From: an uncultured Butyrivibrio sp.
Lineage (GTDB): Bacteria > Bacillota > Clostridia > Lachnospirales > Lachnospiraceae
Reading direction: 5' to 3'
Assembly: GCA_946623755.1 (NCBI GenBank)
Contig: CAMORK010000003.1
Span: 1-64,000, forward strand
Length of the DNA stretch: 64,000 nt
The notes under the pieces are model-generated. The model was not told the origin of the DNA. It saw nothing but the letters and a program-made list of their open reading frames with translations, and made no database searches. Positions 60,213-64,000 of the stretch are shown piece after piece (positions within the stretch are counted from its first letter, which is position 1; each line of letters starts with the position of its first letter). Both the position numbers and the translations under genes were made by a program.

Positions 60213-61478
60213 AAAACACCTCTTTACAATTTCAATGATCACATCCTGCTGCTGTGGTGTCATCTTGTTGTCGCTGGGAAGGCAAAGCCCTCTGTCAAAG
60301 ATATCCATTCCCACATCAAGAACTGTTCCCTCATCGATGTAGGCGTTGCTTCTGGCACGTCCCGAGCCCTGTCTTGTCACAAAGCCGTTCATGCGATAGA
60401 TAGGCTGCATGTGCATGGGTTTCCAGATGGGCCTACCCTCTGCATTGTATTTCATGATGGTCTCAAGGATCTCGGTAGGGCAGCTCTTACCCGGCTCAGT
60501 CTCGTAGAGCACATCTTTCTCGCCCCTTACCTGTTTGCACATGGCATCCTTGTTGATGAGCATGCATGAGAGCCAGAAGTTGGGCTCGGAATTGGCTGCA
60601 TCAAAGGGATTCATCACAACAGGAAGGTCCTTAAATCCCTCTTTATATCTCTCGTAGATAGCTTTCTTCTGTGCAATGTGCTCCTCAAGGTGCGGGATCT
60701 GGCCTCTGATAAGACCAGCGATGAGATTACTCATCCTGTAGTTGTAGCCAAGCTCCTCATGCTGATACCAGGGAGCATCTTCCCTCGATTGCGTTGACCA
60801 CTTTCTTATCTTGTGAGCATCTTCTTCACACTCTGTAAGAAGCATTCCTCCTGCAGTTCCTGTGATAATCTTGTTTCCGTTAAAAGAGATTACGCCGACA
60901 TCACCAAAGACTCCCGTCTGCTTACCCTTGTAGGTTGCACCAAAGGACTCGGCTGCATCCTCAACGATAAGAGCACTGTGAGCGTCACATATCTTTCTTA
61001 TCTCATCTATCTTACCCGGAGTTCCGTAGAGATGAGCAATTACTACCATCTTTACATCAGGATAGATCTCGAATGCCTTCTCAAGGGCTTTCGGGTCCAT
61101 GTTCCAGGTGTCGTACTCTGTATCGATAAATACCGCTTCTCCGCCCTCGTATGCAACAGGGTTTACTGTCGCATCAAAGGTCATATCGGAGCAGAAGACT
61201 TTTTTGCCCTCCAGCACTCCGTGTCCTACCTTTGCCTGGCCGTAGAGCTTCTCACCCGCAAGTCTTATTGCAAGATGAAGAGCCGCTGTTCCCGTAGCAA
61301 GACCTACTGCGCACTTGCAACCGATCTTCTCGGCAATCATGTCCTCTACTGCATTAATATTGGCACCTACAGTAGAAAGCCAGTTGGTATCGTAGGCTTC
61401 CTGCACATATTTCATTTCATCTCCGTGTGTTGTGGGAGATGCGAGATAAAGCTTCTTTTCAAAGGGTTTAATTTCCAT
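60195..61478 (-). CDS. DegT/DnrJ-type aminotransferase (PglE-like)
   Basis: PLP-dependent sugar aminotransferase of 427 residues. LASPTTHGDEMKYVQEAYDT is the opening block, GLATGTAALHLAIRLAG the phosphate-binding turn, VEDAAESFGATYKGKQTG precedes the PLP Lys at about residue 203 in SFNGNKIITG. It should convert a UDP-4-keto-6-deoxy-HexNAc (from the PglF/WbpM-like enzyme) to the 4-amino sugar. An insertion near residues 320-350 (MCKQVRGEKDVLYETEPGK) is longer than in many relatives. The last five codons (EQSTC) fall inside a tandem DNA repeat, so the native C-terminus may have been replaced. It overlaps the upstream gene by 11 bases. Confidence 0.92.
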   Translation of the reverse strand: MEIKPFEKKLYLASPTTHGDEMKYVQEAYDTNWLSTVGANINAVEDMIAEKIGCKCAVGLATGTAALHLAIRLAGEKLYGQAKVGHGVLEGKKVFCSDMTFDATVNPVAYEGGEAVFIDTEYDTWNMDPKALEKAFEIYPDVKMVVIAHLYGTPGKIDEIRKICDAHSALIVEDAAESFGATYKGKQTGVFGDVGVISFNGNKIITGTAGGMLLTECEEDAHKIRKWSTQSREDAPWYQHEELGYNYRMSNLIAGLIRGQIPHLEEHIAQKKAIYERYKEGFKDLPVVMNPFDAANSEPNFWLSCMLINKDAMCKQVRGEKDVLYETEPGKSCPTEILETIMKYNAEGRPIWKPMHMQPIYRMNGFVTRQGSGRARSNAYIDEGTVLDVGMDIFDRGLCLPSDNKMTPQQQDVIIEIVKRCFEQSTC

Positions 61479-63405
61479 TGATCTCCTCCGTGGTCTTTTG
61501 AAGGGCCTCTTTTCTCTCTCTTGTCATTGTGTATCTGTGTACGTCGGGATGATATGTCTCGACAATCTCTTTTACCAGATCTCTTATCTGAGGTGATTCC
61601 TCTTTGGCCGCCTGATTGAGCTTCTCAAGCTGAGAAAAGAACCTCATTTCGTCCATCTCAATGGGCTTACCGATGTGGATCATCTTGTTGGCTGTATCCT
61701 GAAGTCCCTCTTCGTCCATGAGCATCTCTTCGTAGAGCTTCTCACCGGGACGAAGACCCGTAAACTCAATCCTGATGTCCTCTCCAACCTTGTATCCGGA
61801 GAGCTTTATGAGGTTCTCGGCAAGATCCAGGATCTTGACCGGCTCACCCATATCAAGAACGAAAATTTCTCCGCCCTTGGCAAAAGCACCTGCCTGAAGC
61901 ACAAGTGAAACTGCCTCTGATATGGTCATAAAGTATCTGATAATGTTAGGGTCTGTTACGGTAACAGGGCCACCGGCAGCAATCTGCTTTTTAAAGAGCG
62001 GGATTACTGATCCGTTTGAGCCAAGTACGTTACCGAATCTGACTGCAACAAATTCTGTGTCATAGTGCTTGTTGAAGGTCTGTACGATCATCTCGCAGAT
62101 TCTCTTGCTGGCTCCCATGATGTTGGTGGGATTAACTGCCTTATCTGTTGATATCATTACAAACTTCTTGGCGCCGTTTGTAGCTGCGGCCATAGCTGTC
62201 TTCCAGGTTCCGAATACGTTGTTCTTGATAGCCTCATTAGGGCTGTCCTCCATGAGCGGAACGTGCTTGTGAGCTGCTGCATGATATACAATGTCAGGCT
62301 TATACTCCTCAAAGATCTTGTTGATCCTGACTGTGTTACGAACAGATGCTATGAGCACCACAAGGTTAAGGTCCGGGTACTTTGCCTTGAGCTCCTGCTG
62401 TATATCGTAGGCATTGTTCTCATAAATATCAACAATGATAAGTGTCTTTGGATTGTGATCTGCAATCTGTCTGCAGAGCTCTGATCCAATGGATCCGCCG
62501 CCTCCGGTAACAAGAACAACCTTGCCCTTGACGTAGCCTGCAATTGAATCGATATCTACAGTGATAGGATCTCTTCCAAGAAGATCCTCTACCTCTACGT
62601 CGCGAAGACGGGAAACATTAACTTCTCCGTTTACCAGCTGATACATGCCCGGAAGGGATCTGAGCTTACAGTTTGTGTTCTTACAGATATCCAGGATCTT
62701 CCTGAGCTCTGCTCTTGAAACTGAAGGGATAGCCACAATTATCTCGTCGATATCATAGAGATCGGCGCATTCCTCAATTCTCTCTCTTCCGCCCACAACG
62801 CGGATTCCCTGGATATATCTGCCCCACTTGTTGGAGTCATCATCAATGATGCACTTGATGGTCATAGTGGAATAGTTACTTGTAAGTATATCCTTGATGA
62901 TGATATTGGCAGCCTCTCCGGCTCCTATTATCATAACCGCCTTACTGTTGTTGCGGTTCTCAGCCATGTGTTTCCTGCTTCTGAAGAATCTGTAGGAGAA
63001 CCTGCTGGCAAAGATAATAGTTATGAGAAGGAAGGTGTAAAGGAAATAACAGCTCTGCGGAACAGGCTGTTTGTCCGACTTAAAGAACTGAAGTCCGATG
63101 GCATTTATAACGCCCGAAAGCGTACATGCCATTACCAGGTTCTGCATCTCCCTCTCACCCGCATAGGCCCAAAGGCTGTCATACATCTTGAACAGGTAGA
63201 ATATTGCCAGTGTGATCAGGATGTTTATGGGAAGGAACGTAGTCACCGGAGTAAGGAAATGCTCCGGTATCTGTGAGAACTTAAACTCATATCTCATAAG
63301 AAGTGACACGTAGCTGGCCATTATCACACTGAGGATGTCGTAGATAATAAGTCCTATTCGTCTATAAAATTTAGCGAAGTTAAATGGTTCTTTTTTCTTG
63401 TTCAT
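61468..63405 (-). CDS. PglF/WbpM-like UDP-HexNAc 4,6-dehydratase
   Basis: Membrane-bound dehydratase of 645 residues. Four or so N-terminal membrane helices (residues 10-135), a CoA-binding-like Rossmann domain (VMIIGAGEAANIIIKDI, from 157), then the catalytic SDR domain from 297 (LVTGGGGSIGSELCRQI). In STDKAVNPTNIMGASKR near 420 a Met replaces the usual SDR Tyr, as in PglF/WbpM. It makes UDP-2-acetamido-4-keto-6-deoxyhexose, which feeds the aminotransferase that follows. Its ATG overlaps the stop of the gene upstream. Confidence 0.93.
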   Translation of the reverse strand: MNKKKEPFNFAKFYRRIGLIIYDILSVIMASYVSLLMRYEFKFSQIPEHFLTPVTTFLPINILITLAIFYLFKMYDSLWAYAGEREMQNLVMACTLSGVINAIGLQFFKSDKQPVPQSCYFLYTFLLITIIFASRFSYRFFRSRKHMAENRNNSKAVMIIGAGEAANIIIKDILTSNYSTMTIKCIIDDDSNKWGRYIQGIRVVGGRERIEECADLYDIDEIIVAIPSVSRAELRKILDICKNTNCKLRSLPGMYQLVNGEVNVSRLRDVEVEDLLGRDPITVDIDSIAGYVKGKVVLVTGGGGSIGSELCRQIADHNPKTLIIVDIYENNAYDIQQELKAKYPDLNLVVLIASVRNTVRINKIFEEYKPDIVYHAAAHKHVPLMEDSPNEAIKNNVFGTWKTAMAAATNGAKKFVMISTDKAVNPTNIMGASKRICEMIVQTFNKHYDTEFVAVRFGNVLGSNGSVIPLFKKQIAAGGPVTVTDPNIIRYFMTISEAVSLVLQAGAFAKGGEIFVLDMGEPVKILDLAENLIKLSGYKVGEDIRIEFTGLRPGEKLYEEMLMDEEGLQDTANKMIHIGKPIEMDEMRFFSQLEKLNQAAKEESPQIRDLVKEIVETYHPDVHRYTMTRERKEALQKTTEEINGN

Positions 63406-64000
63406 TTCTTTTTAACCTTTACGGTAAGCGGAACCAGGGCCATCATAAGTGCCAGGGTCATGGGATTTGAGTACTGGAATACCCACTCGGTAAGTCCCGC
63501 CACAAAAAATCCTATAACCACTGCGCTTGTAATAAGTGACAGAGGCTCGTTTTCCCTGTTTCTGCTGTAGTATCTGATGCCTGATGCAAGTGCTGCGATC
63601 AAAGTGATGGTATAAAGTATTCCAACCGGTATTCCGTGATCGTAGGCCACCTGCAGAAATGTATTGTGGGCATGGACAGCTATCTCCCCATTTGCAAGGG
63701 TTGCGCCCATTTCCTCATGTCCCCACATATTAAGCTGCTGAAGATATGATTTAGCAATGGATATACGTCCGTTGGAGATAACATCGAGGATATTTGATGT
63801 GTCCACATACCCTTCCAGCTCTTCAAGGAGCATAATTACTTCTGCTCTGGTCCGCATGCTTGATGCAAGAAGCATGCCGGCATCGGGAGCATCTATCATA
63901 CCTGACTGCTGATTGGCCGGATTGTCAGGACTCTCATCCCAGGGTCTTCCGTAAATATCATACAGAGGCTCTCCTTTGCCATTGTCTTCATAGTTATTCG
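63402..64000 (-). CDS. O-antigen ligase/polymerase-like protein, N-terminus beyond window
   Basis: The frame is open to the right edge, so this is the C-terminal part, about 199 residues, of a larger membrane protein. An extracytoplasmic loop with MWGHEEMGATLANGEIAVHAH leads into HNTFLQVAYDHGIPVGILY, the Wzy_C/WaaL-type His motif. Three hydrophobic segments and a basic KVKKK end follow. It is predicted to ligate or polymerise lipid-linked glycan. Internal ATGs such as the one at 63899 are not true starts, because the reading frame continues upstream through a polar loop. Its stop overlaps the PglF-like start. With the gene at 34673 there are two polymerase/ligase-like proteins in the locus. 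Confidence 0.82.
   Translation of the reverse strand, partial: NNYEDNGKGEPLYDIYGRPWDESPDNPANQQSGMIDAPDAGMLLASSMRTRAEVIMLLEELEGYVDTSNILDVISNGRISIAKSYLQQLNMWGHEEMGATLANGEIAVHAHNTFLQVAYDHGIPVGILYTITLIAALASGIRYYSRNRENEPLSLITSAVVIGFFVAGLTEWVFQYSNPMTLALMMALVPLTVKVKKK

Noticed and set aside
60813..61481. Plus-strand open frame of 222 codons opposite the aminotransferase
   Set aside because: Antisense shadow of the PglE-like gene. Its sequence has no coherent domain.

Overview
The window looks like a chromosome segment of a motile, anaerobic Gram-positive member of the Clostridia, most likely Lachnospiraceae close to Butyrivibrio. The grounds are the flgM-flgN-flgK-flgL-fliW-csrA order, the FliW/CsrA pair, a CIRCE element, rubrerythrin, and the mix of families in the polysaccharide locus. 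The genus is an inference from gene content, not from a database search. Almost all genes lie on the minus strand, so transcription runs from high to low coordinates.

Region 1 (1-20911) is the late flagellar regulon: two short flagellins, the flaG-fliD-fliS-fliT-like operon, csrA, fliW, an outsized flgL, two tandem flgK paralogues, flgN and flgM. I can read six sigma-28-type promoters by eye. Five have the same 8-11-8 layout (TAAAGTTT-N11-NCCGATAW) and one has an N12 spacer. Two of them are stacked ahead of flgM, the anti-sigma gene. The leader of the first flagellin carries a hairpin with an AGGA loop, the expected target of CsrA, which FliW would antagonise. Interrupting the flagellar genes at 6466-12655 is a block with two unrelated AAA-ATPase/nuclease-like proteins, each preceded by its own set of iterated operator-like repeats, and a hipB-hipA pair that appears to share an operon with a CgeB-like glycosyltransferase. 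That enzyme and a GT2 enzyme between the two flagellins are candidate flagellin glycosyltransferases.

Region 2 (20912-27402) holds housekeeping and stress genes: a CYTH phosphohydrolase-like protein, a DJ-1/PfpI protein, an Hsp20 with a sigma-A promoter and CIRCE, rubrerythrin, a 990-residue secreted CAP-domain protein with Ig-like and cell-wall-binding modules, and a small unknown protein.

Region 3 (27528-64000, continuing past the right edge) is one long surface-polysaccharide or lipid-linked glycan locus, all minus strand, with many 1-4 bp overlaps between genes. In transcription order it starts with a ligase/polymerase (cut by the edge). Next come PglF/WbpM-, PglE- and PglC-like enzymes with an ATP-grasp ligase where an acetyltransferase might be expected, then a WbpO/WbpP-like pair predicted to make UDP-GalNAcA. 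After these are five GT4 enzymes in all, two AsnB-type amidotransferases, an MBOAT plus SGNH O-acylation pair, three GT11-type proteins, a PglK-like ABC flippase, GT2, GT17 and DUF5672 enzymes, a Wzy-like protein, a DUF6056 protein, a pyruvyltransferase, a Wzx-like flippase and a GH88/GH105 unsaturated-uronyl hydrolase. Together they predict a fucosylated, uronic-acid-rich glycan that is amidated, acylated and pyruvylated.

The most unusual signal is a family of structured intergenic elements at 19486-19647, 54722-54896 and, internally deleted, 42388-42436. The copies share an order of hairpins and conserved linkers. Each is closed by a perfect terminal stem whose sequence differs completely from copy to copy. 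A second repeat family, CACTAGG...CCAAGTG hairpins, sits on the stop codons of two genes at 55951-55984 and 60100-60212.
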